Shown: positions 16,349 through 24,719 of the stretch, piece after piece
How positions within the stretch are numbered: position 1 is the stretch's first letter
How the letters are laid out: each line of letters opens with the position of its first letter
Assembly: GCA_021736575.1 (NCBI GenBank)
Contig: JAIPFP010000029.1
Span: 1 to 38,880, forward strand
Origin: Pirellula sp.
Lineage (GTDB): Bacteria > Planctomycetota > Planctomycetia > Pirellulales > Pirellulaceae
Direction of reading: 5' to 3'
DNA: 38,880 nt
The notes under the pieces: model-generated
Database searches by the model: none
Seen by the model: the letters and a program-made list of their open reading frames with translations, nothing else
Told to the model about the DNA's origin: nothing
Made by a program: the position numbers and the translations under genes

Positions 16349-16434
16349 GTACGGCTGCGATCACTCATCTCGCCGCCAAAAAACTATGATTCAAATTCAC
16401 GGCCGAGCGGCGATTTGGGTGCATCGCTTGGTTC
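16349..16434 (-). repeat. attC-like imperfect inverted repeat, copy 2
   Basis: An 86-base element, nearly the same length as the one at 14093-14176 and with matching ends. On the minus strand it begins GAACCAAGCGATGCACCC and ends GAGTGATCGCAGCCGTAC. GCGAT-G-CAC pairs with GTGATCGC, leaving the same extra G unpaired as in copy 1; TCGCCGC then pairs with GCGGCGA further in. It overlaps the end of the broken ParE-like toxin frame. The terminal GTT of a canonical site is GTA here. Confidence 0.6.
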
Positions 16435-16602
16435 GTCCACGTTAGCGTTGTTGGAGCAACGCATCGATATCGGTGGGACGTGACCGGCCGTCGAGGACCG
16501 CGACCACTTAAAATAATCGCCAGCTCCATAGCCTTGCCGGTCGTAGAAAGCCACGCCTTCGGCAATATCCAAATGTGCCTCATTGCGAACTTCGACGTTC
16601 AT
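16384..16602 (-). pseudogene. Truncated RelE/ParE-family toxin
   Basis: The frame from the ATG at 16602 has the N-terminal helix of ParE-type toxins (VRNEAHLDIAEGVAFYDRQGYGAGDYF, compare the usual AxxDLxEAxxWYExQxxGLGxxF). After residue 31 the homology ends abruptly. The rest is unrelated, and its last 16 residues (DEPSDAPKSPLGREFES) come from the attC-like element. The C-terminal strands that carry the active surface are missing, so the toxin is probably inactive. It overlaps the intact antitoxin gene by 23 bases, the normal arrangement for this toxin-antitoxin class. Confidence 0.7.
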
Positions 16603-16810
16603 CGACCATTCGCTTCACTGCAATCTTGGCCTCGGCTACCGACATGTTGGGTACGTTAGTTGGATTCGCACTGCGATATGCGAGCACATCCCCGTGCCAA
16701 ACAGGAGAATTCAATGCTCGTGTTTCAGCAGCCAAACGCTGCCAAAGCAGATCAAAGGCAGCCTGCTGCTGCTCGGGGTTCAATGTGTCTATAAAAGTCT
16801 CAATTTCCAT
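16580..16810 (-). CDS. Addiction-module antitoxin
   Basis: A 76-residue protein of the small helical addiction-module antitoxin family that pairs with ParE-like toxins. The diagnostic part is residues 35-70: LNSPVWHGDVLAYRSAN followed by MSVAEAKIAVKRMV, matching the SPxWHxxVLxxR...LSxxEAKxxL pattern. The N-terminus (IDTLNPEQQQAAFDLLWQRL) is the usual amphipathic helix. I chose the ATG at 16810; an upstream in-frame ATG at 16828 would add six residues. Its downstream toxin is truncated, so this may be an orphaned antitoxin that could still neutralise related toxins. Confidence 0.8.
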   Translation of the reverse strand: MEIETFIDTLNPEQQQAAFDLLWQRLAAETRALNSPVWHGDVLAYRSANPTNVPNMSVAEAKIAVKRMVDERRSSQ

Positions 16811-16822
16811 AAATTGTCTCCA

Positions 16823-16875
16823 CGCCACGATTGTAACGCCAGCTTCCGGTTGAACGAATGGTTAGGCGTTACCGT
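16823..16875 (-). repeat. Short inverted repeat with half-attC sequence
   Basis: The outer arms CCACG/CGTGG and GTAACGCC/GGCGTTAC pair. On the minus strand the sequence between them reads GCCTAACCATTCGTTCAACC, which closely resembles the left half of classical attC sites (RYYYAAC, spacer, GTTCAA). The opposite half is missing; only GGCGTTAC is left. The octamer GTAACGCC is shared with the element at 14093. It lies between the stop of the BP74-like gene and the antitoxin start. Confidence 0.45.
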
Positions 16876-16895
16876 GGTACTGTGGCTGGAAGACG

Positions 16896-17270
16896 TTATT
16901 TTGATCCATCTGGCTCAATGGGGAAAACTTCTCGATCAAGACGCGATGCCCAAGGGCACCAGAACATTCCGGGAAGCGCACTGCCCCCAATGTCGACCAG
17001 ATTCTCTTCGACCCACTGAATGTTCGCGTCACAGACTTCCATAGCTAACTCGAAGAAGCCAATGGTGCTGGGGTCAAAATGATACGACCATTCTGTGTTG
17101 TACCAGATTCGGGTCGGAACTATAGTGCCGGAGACGTGCCTTTTGGTGCTGCTGGGATCCGCAATGATCTGTCTTGCTTCATTGGCCTTATTGCTGTCGC
17201 TAACCGAAAAAACGAACTCCAGAACGTTCTTCTTCAAGTCCTCCTGCTTAAAAACAAAGTATGCTGGCAT
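16896..17270 (-). CDS. BP74-like N-terminal domain protein
   Basis: A 124-residue protein. It matches, from memory, a small family related to the N-terminal domain of Dictyostelium BP74: AYFVFK start, EFVFSVSDSNKANEARQI, then the diagnostic WSYHFDPSTIGFFELAMEVCDANIQWVEENL and the ending GMFWCPWASRL. In bacteria these are stand-alone proteins of unknown function. No signal peptide is visible. The name is a resemblance, not a searched hit. The gene sits upstream of the half-attC repeat, in the cassette-like block. Confidence 0.6.
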   Translation of the reverse strand: MPAYFVFKQEDLKKNVLEFVFSVSDSNKANEARQIIADPSSTKRHVSGTIVPTRIWYNTEWSYHFDPSTIGFFELAMEVCDANIQWVEENLVDIGGSALPGMFWCPWASRLDREVFPIEPDGSK

Positions 17271-17312
17271 GTGAGGCTTTCATTTGTGGCTGCTGTGACA
17301 AAAAATTGTTGG

Positions 17313-17418
17313 TATCCCGGTTTGGGGTAGTTATCACTGAAGTTATCGGAGTTATCCCTGATTTGTCAACTTAATCATCCCTGATTCAGGCCATTTATCC
17401 CGGTTTATCCCGGTTTCA
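17313..17418. repeat. Short AT-rich direct repeats
   Basis: A stretch of imperfect short repeats based on GTTATC and on ATCCC(T/G)G: AGTTATCACTGA, AGTTATCGG, AGTTATCCCTGATT, ATCATCCCTGATTCAGG, and two TTATCCCGGTTT units. CCTGATTCAGG is itself a palindrome. It lies between the BP74-like and amine-oxidase-like genes and has no coding potential. Confidence 0.6.
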
Positions 17419-17458
17419 GTCTCGGCAGTCGCATTGGATCGGTTTCGGTGACAACCAA

Positions 17459-18685
17459 TTATTTCTGACAAGTCGTGCCCACTTGCCATGGTCTTTGTGA
17501 ATAGTCTCGGGCAGCAGGAAACCGAAGAGAAATTTGCTCATCTTTGGTTTGATGGCATGGCGAGATTTCACCGCGTGAAGGATCCTTGCACATGGGATTC
17601 ATCACCTTTTCATCGTTCAAATAACCCGATAATGCTTCCAACATCCGACGGTCGTCCGAAGTGGAATATGGAAACTCATTTCGATAAAACTTCGTAATGA
17701 AGAAATCTCCCTTTAGCACAGGATTGGGCAAGCCATCCTTCCATGCTCCACTGCCCCCAGGCATGAGTTGATACGAACGCGGTCTACCTTGCGCATTAAG
17801 AGATGTTGGATTTAAGACGCGCCACGAGCGAAAAATATCCTCCCGACGTGGACGACCAGCCTCTGTCTCGAACGCATGCCAAACCGCCTTGGCTTGCAAC
17901 GGATCCGTCGCGTCAAGAACATAACCGAATTCTTCGGCCACGTTTCCGTCGGAACCATCAATGTCGAAATCAATGCGAAAGTAATAGTTGTGAACATGCG
18001 AGGGAGCGAATTGATTGTCTCCCTGCTCGTCTTTGCCAACGACAAAGCCGCGACCGGATTCCACTCCGACGTTGAGGTGTTGGAGCCCGCCCGTTGCACC
18101 CACTTCTGGGCAAATCGAGCCATCCGACCTGAGTTTCCAGCGAATAACATAGGTGTAACCATCATTCGGACCAGGGAAATGCACCATAGCCCAAAGCACC
18201 AGCATCTTCCCCGGTGCACGACCTTGTTTTCCTGCGTAGAGGAATCCGATCGATTCCTCGTGGATCATTACATCTGCCGTCCCGCCTTTGGCTTGGCTCC
18301 CGTCACGATTGAAAGCACGGCATTGCGTTCCATTGGCTGCGCAATCTTTACCTAGTTGGAGAGGCATCGGGTTTGCGCGAAAGCCGCCCAACGAAAAGTC
18401 TTCCGGTCGAGGCCAACCTGTCGCATAAGGAACATAGATCTCCGCCAGATTGATCGCTTTCAGAACCTTCTTTCCCTGAAAGAAAACATCGGTCAGCATC
18501 AATCCTTCGATGTCGCGGAATTGCCATCGGAACGACCAACCTTCCCATTGGACCAATTGACCTTGCGATGGATCGGGCGGCCCTTGGGTCGGGGGGAATT
18601 CCATGTCGGAAAGCTCTTGAGTACTGGCATGCGCGGCCGTGAAACAGGAAAGACTGCAAATCAGTAGAATCCATAATCGCATCAT
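17459..18685 (-). CDS. Copper-amine-oxidase-like secreted protein, catalytic domain only
   Basis: A 408-residue exported protein (signal peptide RLWILLICSLSCFTAAHA) related to the C-terminal catalytic domain of copper amine oxidases, which usually measure about 650 residues. Family sequence includes WRFQF...IEGLMLTDVFF, LAEIYVPY, LGKDCAANGTQC, ADVMIHEESIGFLY and the SHVHNYYFRIDFDIDG segment, whose His230 and His232 correspond to two copper ligands. The cofactor site, usually NYD/EY, reads GYTY at 176-179: the tyrosine that would become topaquinone is kept, but Asn and Asp/Glu are replaced. I find no clear third histidine ligand. Activity is therefore doubtful. Confidence 0.78.
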   Translation of the reverse strand: MMRLWILLICSLSCFTAAHASTQELSDMEFPPTQGPPDPSQGQLVQWEGWSFRWQFRDIEGLMLTDVFFQGKKVLKAINLAEIYVPYATGWPRPEDFSLGGFRANPMPLQLGKDCAANGTQCRAFNRDGSQAKGGTADVMIHEESIGFLYAGKQGRAPGKMLVLWAMVHFPGPNDGYTYVIRWKLRSDGSICPEVGATGGLQHLNVGVESGRGFVVGKDEQGDNQFAPSHVHNYYFRIDFDIDGSDGNVAEEFGYVLDATDPLQAKAVWHAFETEAGRPRREDIFRSWRVLNPTSLNAQGRPRSYQLMPGGSGAWKDGLPNPVLKGDFFITKFYRNEFPYSTSDDRRMLEALSGYLNDEKVMNPMCKDPSRGEISPCHQTKDEQISLRFPAARDYSQRPWQVGTTCQK

Positions 18686-18738
18686 TTAGCTTTCCAACAC
18701 CATCTTTCGAATGCAATCCTCATGGCTTTGCCGCGCTC

Positions 18739-21288
18739 CTAGCGTTTGCCAGGCACTGCGGTTAACGGGTCGTCGGGCCAAGAGTGTTTTGGGTAACGTC
18801 GCTTTAGCTCCTTTTTAACAACAGGATAGCCATTCGCCCAAAAGGAACTTAGGTCATTTGTAATCTGCTGGGGTCGCATGTTGGGTGAAAGCAAATGCAA
18901 CAGTACGGGTATGCGTCCCATCGCAATCCGCGGGGTCGTTCGCCAAGAAAAAATCTCTTGGATTTTCACAGCCATGGTGGGTGGCTTCCCCATTTCGTAT
19001 TGAATCTTGATCCAACTCCCGCTCGGAACCATGATCTTTGCGGGGGCTTCTCGATCGATGGCTTGCCATTGTTGACTTGAAAAGCGAGACTGGATCCAAT
19101 CATACCATGGTGCCGAGCGAAGCTCACTCAACGAGCGCCGCGAATGACAAAGCTCCCGAGCCACTTCATGAAAAAACGTTTCCTCCATCGTTGGCAGATC
19201 CAGTTCGGGCATCCATTCCCGTAGGCAGTTCACCCTAGCAACCAATCCCTCGACTCGTTCGTCATCCACCGGAAATGCTTGTTCCCAGTTTTTGAGAGCC
19301 GCCTGCAGCAATAATGTTGCGCACTGGTCACCGTTTTGCACGCTCGTGGGAGTCTCGCTCAAGACGAGATCCTGCCAAAGAATGCGACGCCTGGCCACAA
19401 CTTGTTTTTGAGTGGGATGAAAAAACAGTTCATCTCGTTCAACTAGCTTTTCCGATGGAAGCCACTCGAGGTCGATTCGACTGGCTTGCCGAACCACGGC
19501 ATCACCCGCACCAGAGTCTAGTTCGATACACAAGAATAATTCCGATTCCGTCACTCCGCTTTGCGGTGAAAGTGCAACTCCCTTGCCACCGACCATCAAG
19601 CCATTCGGTTTACCCGACGTTCGCCTTTTCGCTAATCGGTCGGGAAAAGCGACGAGCAGCATTCGCATTAGGGTTTCGGCATCGTCCGAATTTCGTAGAC
19701 CTTTTGCGTTCTTGGAGCCTTGCAAGGCCGAGACGCATTGTTCTCTCAATTGAGTCGCTGCATTTGCGATGGAGCGAACGCCGCTTTTATGAAGTTCGCC
19801 AAACGGTGAGCTGGAAAACGTCCCATCCAGAAAATCCTCGATCGCAACGAGTCTCTCGATGCAGTCGCTATCCCATCGCTTTGGGGCTCTTGTTTGCATC
19901 GAACCGGCTCGATTTCCATGTCGGTCCTCTCGGCGATCGAAGGGATCTCGTTCGGAAAGCAACGCGGCCAACAGACAAACTCGATCCAAGCAGCCCGCTT
20001 CGTAGCTCGCGATGACCATTCGAGCCAACCGCGGATGTGCGGGCAAGCTTGCCATGGCTTTGCCAATCTCCGTGATCTTGCCATTGCGAATGGCTTCAAG
20101 ATTTTCAAGAAGATCACGGGCGCGAGCGATCGACTCAGGGCGTGGTGGTTCCAGCCATGGAAAGTCGTCGCTTTCTCCTTCGCCCCAAGCATAAAGTTGC
20201 AATACGGCTGAAACGAGATCGACTCTGCGGATCTCCGGTTCTAAGAAGGCTTGACGCGATCGGTCCGACGCTTCGGACCAAAGGCGATAGCATGTACCCG
20301 GCGCGACTCGTCCAGCTCGGCCAGCTCGTTGCGTGGCGGAGGCTTGGCTGATCCCCTCGAGCGACAATCGATCGAGCCCGACTTCGGGCGCAAATCGCAT
20401 GACCCTTGCCAAACCACTATCGACGACGACCGTTACGCCTTCAATGGTTAGCGATGTTTCGGCAACATTGGTCGAAAGTACGATTTTACGTCTAGGTCCA
20501 GTCTCAATTGCACGGGATTGTTCATCTAATTGCATTGCACCGAAGAGTGTGACGACGTCGCAATCGCGCCCGATGTTTGAATTCGATAGCGCCTCGCTGC
20601 ATCGTTGAATTTCGCCGGCACCAGGCAAAAATGCAAGCACGTCACCGCCATGCAACGGAACGACCTCATTGAGTGTCTCGATCATATGATCGACTGGGCG
20701 TTGTTGTACTTTTGTAGGACGGTATCGAATCGAGACAGGATAGTTTTGCGAACCAACGCGAACAATGGGTGCCCCACCAAGCTGAGCTTGGATGGCGTTC
20801 GATTCGATTGTTGCCGACATGATGACCAACTTCAAATCGTCGCGAATGACGGTTTGTATGCGTCGGAGCATGCCGAGCAATAAATCCGAGTCGAGAGATC
20901 TCTCATGAAACTCATCGAGCAACACGATACAAGTATCGGAGATAGAAGGGTCGTCTTGTAGTCTGCGAAGTAAAACCCCTTCCGTTGCGACCACAAGCTG
21001 TGTTTCGCGTGAGATTTGCGAGTCGAATCGCACTTGGTATCCGACGCGATCACCGAGGCGTGTCCCTTGTTCCCATGCAATGCGTTGACCAACCGATTTC
21101 GCGGCCAACCTTCTTGGCTGCAGTAGGTATAATCGTTTGCCTACCGCGCAAGTCAGATCCATCAAAGCAGGCGCGACGCGCGTTGTTTTGCCGGATCCTG
21201 GTGGCGCTTCGATGATTGTGATCGGGTTGCTTGATACCCTATTGCAAATGGTTGCTAAGTGTTCGTCGATCGGAAGTGGCTTGAGCAT
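18739..21288 (-). CDS. hrpB: ATP-dependent helicase HrpB
   Basis: An 849-residue DEAH-type RNA helicase, close to the usual HrpB length. Motif I is APPGSGKTT (residues 28-36) and motif II is DEFH within LLDEFHERS (125-128), the HrpB variant of DEAH. MSATI and STNVAETSLTIEGV are motifs III and V, and QRAGRAGR is motif VI. The C-terminal third (KAALKNWEQAF, then PSGSWIKIQYEMGKPPTMAVKIQEIFSW) is the HrpB-specific domain. Its cellular role is not well defined. It is 12 bases upstream of no obvious partner and stands after the sulfotransferase on the same strand with a 12-base gap, so the two may be cotranscribed. Confidence 0.96.
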   Translation of the reverse strand: MLKPLPIDEHLATICNRVSSNPITIIEAPPGSGKTTRVAPALMDLTCAVGKRLYLLQPRRLAAKSVGQRIAWEQGTRLGDRVGYQVRFDSQISRETQLVVATEGVLLRRLQDDPSISDTCIVLLDEFHERSLDSDLLLGMLRRIQTVIRDDLKLVIMSATIESNAIQAQLGGAPIVRVGSQNYPVSIRYRPTKVQQRPVDHMIETLNEVVPLHGGDVLAFLPGAGEIQRCSEALSNSNIGRDCDVVTLFGAMQLDEQSRAIETGPRRKIVLSTNVAETSLTIEGVTVVVDSGLARVMRFAPEVGLDRLSLEGISQASATQRAGRAGRVAPGTCYRLWSEASDRSRQAFLEPEIRRVDLVSAVLQLYAWGEGESDDFPWLEPPRPESIARARDLLENLEAIRNGKITEIGKAMASLPAHPRLARMVIASYEAGCLDRVCLLAALLSERDPFDRREDRHGNRAGSMQTRAPKRWDSDCIERLVAIEDFLDGTFSSSPFGELHKSGVRSIANAATQLREQCVSALQGSKNAKGLRNSDDAETLMRMLLVAFPDRLAKRRTSGKPNGLMVGGKGVALSPQSGVTESELFLCIELDSGAGDAVVRQASRIDLEWLPSEKLVERDELFFHPTQKQVVARRRILWQDLVLSETPTSVQNGDQCATLLLQAALKNWEQAFPVDDERVEGLVARVNCLREWMPELDLPTMEETFFHEVARELCHSRRSLSELRSAPWYDWIQSRFSSQQWQAIDREAPAKIMVPSGSWIKIQYEMGKPPTMAVKIQEIFSWRTTPRIAMGRIPVLLHLLSPNMRPQQITNDLSSFWANGYPVVKKELKRRYPKHSWPDDPLTAVPGKR

Positions 21289-21300
21289 TGGGTGGTACCG

Positions 21301-22428
21301 TTATGCGTAGCCATATTGGGTTGCGTAACCCTTCCAAGCAGTCATGATCTCCGCCTCTTCGGCCGTGTCCACACCGAACCGATTCGTCTTGTATTCTTTG
21401 TCTTGTTGCTTTTTGTTCTGCACGAGGGGTTCAATCGAATCGAAATTCGCGAGTCCGAGCTGTTCGTAAATTTGCCGCACCACGTTGACTGGATCTTTGG
21501 CCAAGTCCTCATAATGCACGTCGATGAGTTGGTCTTTTGACATCCCGATTCGGTCTCGTTCGAAGGATGTGTACATTGTGGTTAACGAGTTCAAAACAAA
21601 TTGCTTAAGTCGAGCCTCGTACTCACCCGTTTGAAGGGCTTGAACATAATCTAGCGATTTCCAGAGTTTCATTGTCGACGGAAAGATTTTCCGAGGGTCG
21701 CGAACAATATGGACAAACTTCGCATCAGGGTACATGGATTTGAGAATACCCAAACGGCCTGTGTGAGGGGGACTCTTCAGGATTAGGGGTTTTTTTGACT
21801 TGAACGTCAGTGCTCGCAAGAACCAATCAAAGAGAACCTTCCATTTCTTGAGCTCTTCTGCCGTGAAACCATCCGACGATAGGGTATTTTGAAACGGGAA
21901 CTCGTGACAAGGGAACATCAGTCTCAAGTAGGGCGTCGGGGCACCCAAGTTCATTAACGCGAATTCATCTTCTTGCGGCAGGCCCCAACCAGCCTTCATA
22001 TTGTCCATCGGACGCTTGTTCGGAATCAGCCATCCGCCGTACTTAGTTACCAGGTCTTCGGCGAGCAAGAACTGGCGTGGCGCAAAGCACTGGAAAGTCG
22101 TCGGAGATGCATAAGTCTCGTCTAGGTCAAGCAACTCGTGCAAAAGCGTTGTACCACTTCGCCAATGTCCGAGCACAAACAGGGGAGGGCCAGCAAGTTT
22201 TGTTCTCGCAATACTGCTGCCGTAAACGCAATGTTGCGCAAGTCCCAGTAGATCCGAAAAGGGCGTGAAAAAGGAAACGCCCAGGGCAATATGCAACTTG
22301 GATGGAGAAACCTTGAAACCGTTTTTGGCGAGTTCCCGATACCAAACCCAAGACGGCATCCCGTGCCAGAATCTGGGCGAAAGAGCTGGATACTGTATTG
22401 TGTCTTGAGACGATTCGTTGGATGCCAT
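21301..22428 (-). CDS. Sulfotransferase family protein
   Basis: A 375-residue sulfotransferase. The PAPS 5'-phosphosulfate loop is GHWRSGTTLLHELL at about residues 86-99. The 3'-phosphate site is carried by FVHIVRDPRKIFPSTMKLW. LKSPPHTGRLGILKSMYPDAKF and a late IDVHYEDLAKDPVNVVRQIYEQLGL complete the family pattern. Planctomycetes encode many of these; the acceptor (polysaccharide, lipid or peptide) cannot be told. The gene lies directly upstream of hrpB on the same strand and is divergent from flhA. Confidence 0.94.
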   Translation of the reverse strand: MASNESSQDTIQYPALSPRFWHGMPSWVWYRELAKNGFKVSPSKLHIALGVSFFTPFSDLLGLAQHCVYGSSIARTKLAGPPLFVLGHWRSGTTLLHELLDLDETYASPTTFQCFAPRQFLLAEDLVTKYGGWLIPNKRPMDNMKAGWGLPQEDEFALMNLGAPTPYLRLMFPCHEFPFQNTLSSDGFTAEELKKWKVLFDWFLRALTFKSKKPLILKSPPHTGRLGILKSMYPDAKFVHIVRDPRKIFPSTMKLWKSLDYVQALQTGEYEARLKQFVLNSLTTMYTSFERDRIGMSKDQLIDVHYEDLAKDPVNVVRQIYEQLGLANFDSIEPLVQNKKQQDKEYKTNRFGVDTAEEAEIMTAWKGYATQYGYA

Positions 22429-22616
22429 TCGCCGAATTCGTAAAGAATGTCAATGCTGTCAAATCAATTGGAGGGAAACCCAAATCCGTTTGGACTCCGA
22501 TTTGTCTACATTATCGTTCGCGAATGAAAAGCGATATAGACATCTTGCAAGAAAGCAGAGTAGTTTTCCGGTTAACTTCCAGTTTTTCTCAAGTTTTCGC
22601 GGTAGGAACGTCCTGA

Positions 22617-24719
22617 ATGGATTTTTGGACCAGGCTGTTTTTTAGGCATCGCCATGCGATTGTTCCACTTGGAATCATTGCTTGCTTAGTTGTTATTCTG
22701 GTTCCGCTTCCTCCATTCTTGTTGGACATCCTGCTATCGGCCAACATCGCAATCGCAGTTGTTATTCTGCTGACCACGATTTACATTGAGGCACCGCTGG
22801 AGTTCAATATTTTCCCGGCGATGCTGGTTGCTACCACCTTGTCACGGCTCGTGCTGAATCTAGCGACGACACGACTGATTTTGACAAGGGCTGGTACCGA
22901 AAAGTTAGATGCTGCCGGTGGGGTGATTCGAGCGTTTGGCGAGTTTGTGTCGGGGGACTCTCTCGAGGTTGGAATCGTTTTATTTATCATCATCTTTTTG
23001 ATCAACTTTATTGTGATCACAAAAGGTGCGACGCGGATTGGCGAAGTGGCTGCACGTTTTGCCTTGGATGGTATGCCGGGCCGGCAAATGGCCATCGATG
23101 CCGATTTGAGCGCAGGGGCAATCGATGAAAAGGAAGCGCAAAGACGTCGCGAAGACATTACGCGGCAAGCGGACTTCTATGGAGCCATGGACGGTGCTAG
23201 TAAATTTGTTCGCGGCGACGCGATCGCTGGTATCGCGATTACGCTGATCAATATCGTCGGCGGTTTATACATGGGTTGCGCGCATGCAACTATGACACTT
23301 GACGAGGCCGCAAAGGTTTACACTAAGCTCACCATCGGCGATGGCCTAGTCAGCCAAGTGCCCGCTTTTCTGATCTCGTTGGCAGCCGCATTGCTGACCA
23401 CGCGCAGCACTCAAAAGTCGGAATTCTCAAGCGAGTTCCTGCGGCAGATTTTTTCCCGCCCGCAAGCGCTGATTGTATCAGGTGCTTTTCTACTGTTGCT
23501 AATGTTCACTCCGTTGCCGACCTTGCCTATGTTGACTATGGGTGGCGGGTGTATTGGAATCGCCTTGATGATCCAGCGACAAAAAAAACAAACAGAAAAA
23601 ATCGCGGACAAGAAACTTGCAGACGCGGATTCGATCAAGAAGGCACCAGCAGAAAAGAAAGTCGAAGACTACCTCGAAGTGGACGCGCTGCGTCTGGAAC
23701 TGGGAGCCAAACTGATTGTTTTGGCCGATCCAAATCGCGGCGGAGATCTCATGAAGAGGATTTCGACGGTGCGAGCGACGCTTGCCAGCGAGATGGGGAT
23801 ACTTTTGCCAATGGTTCGAATCAAAGACCGGATGAGTCTACCCGAATATGCATATGAACTTGAAATGTCCGGAAACCGGATTGCCAGTGGTACGCTGCGA
23901 CCCGACCGCTTGCTCGCGATCGATTCCGGTTTGACCGTCGGGCAAATCCAAGGGGACGAAACGCTGGACCCCGCTTCCGGTAAACGAGCATTTTGGATCG
24001 ATCCCAAGAATCGACAACAAGCCGAAATCTATGGCTACCAAGTCATCGAGTGTGGTGCTGTCTTGGCAACGCATGTTCAAGAAACGGCTCGGAAACATGC
24101 CGATGAATTGCTCACGCGAGAAGTTGCAAAACAACTAGTGGATCAACTCAAGAAGTCTTCGGCAACGGTCGTCGATGAGCTTATTCCAGGGGTGATGAAG
24201 CTGGCGGAGGTTCAACAAGTGCTTCAGAATTTGCTTCGCGAAGACATTCCCATTCGACAATTGAGCATCATTTTCGAAACGCTCGGCGATTTTGCCCACC
24301 GCGTCAAGGACCCAATTTGGCTGACGGAGTATGTGCGACATCGATTGGCCCGCACGATATCTCATCGCTATCGCGATTCGGGAGGTGTGCTCAAAGTCGT
24401 TACGCTCGACCCTGCGATGGAAGACAGAATCGCGGCAGGAACAGAGCAGACGGATCGTGGGGTTTCTATTCGAATGTCCCCGGATACGATTTCGAAAACT
24501 TGCGATCACATCGCCGATCAAGTAAGAAAACTGGATCAGATGAACAAGCCTCGCTGCGTCTTGGTCAGTCCCAAGATTCGCGTGGCATTGCGACAGATCA
24601 CGCAAGAAACGATGCCTGATTTACGCATTCTTAGCTACAACGAAATCTCCCGAGACACGAGTGTTGAGTCGGTCTCAATGGTCAGCGATGTACCGTTAGC
24701 CGCCGAAAAATCGAGATAA
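22617..24719 (+). CDS. flhA: Flagellar export apparatus protein FlhA
   Basis: A 700-residue FHIPEP-family protein, the usual FlhA length. It is the membrane-plus-cytoplasmic gate of the flagellar type III export machine. Hydrophobic segments fill the first 300 residues. The family signature RIGEVAARFALDGMPGRQMAIDADLSAG is at about 141-168, followed by GDAIAGI and the cytoplasmic domain from about 340 (VDALRLELGAKLI, TRQADFYGAMDGASKF earlier). No flhB, fliP or other flagellar gene is in the window, as expected if flagellar genes are scattered. AGGAA lies about ten bases before the ATG. Its last 24 bases overlap the 3' end of rseP on the other strand. Confidence 0.96.
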   Translation: MDFWTRLFFRHRHAIVPLGIIACLVVILVPLPPFLLDILLSANIAIAVVILLTTIYIEAPLEFNIFPAMLVATTLSRLVLNLATTRLILTRAGTEKLDAAGGVIRAFGEFVSGDSLEVGIVLFIIIFLINFIVITKGATRIGEVAARFALDGMPGRQMAIDADLSAGAIDEKEAQRRREDITRQADFYGAMDGASKFVRGDAIAGIAITLINIVGGLYMGCAHATMTLDEAAKVYTKLTIGDGLVSQVPAFLISLAAALLTTRSTQKSEFSSEFLRQIFSRPQALIVSGAFLLLLMFTPLPTLPMLTMGGGCIGIALMIQRQKKQTEKIADKKLADADSIKKAPAEKKVEDYLEVDALRLELGAKLIVLADPNRGGDLMKRISTVRATLASEMGILLPMVRIKDRMSLPEYAYELEMSGNRIASGTLRPDRLLAIDSGLTVGQIQGDETLDPASGKRAFWIDPKNRQQAEIYGYQVIECGAVLATHVQETARKHADELLTREVAKQLVDQLKKSSATVVDELIPGVMKLAEVQQVLQNLLREDIPIRQLSIIFETLGDFAHRVKDPIWLTEYVRHRLARTISHRYRDSGGVLKVVTLDPAMEDRIAAGTEQTDRGVSIRMSPDTISKTCDHIADQVRKLDQMNKPRCVLVSPKIRVALRQITQETMPDLRILSYNEISRDTSVESVSMVSDVPLAAEKSR

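Noticed and set aside
16441-16500. GTTAGCG and GCAACGC near the second attC-like element as an additional site
   Set aside because: The pairing is short and no conserved ends follow; treated as flanking sequence.
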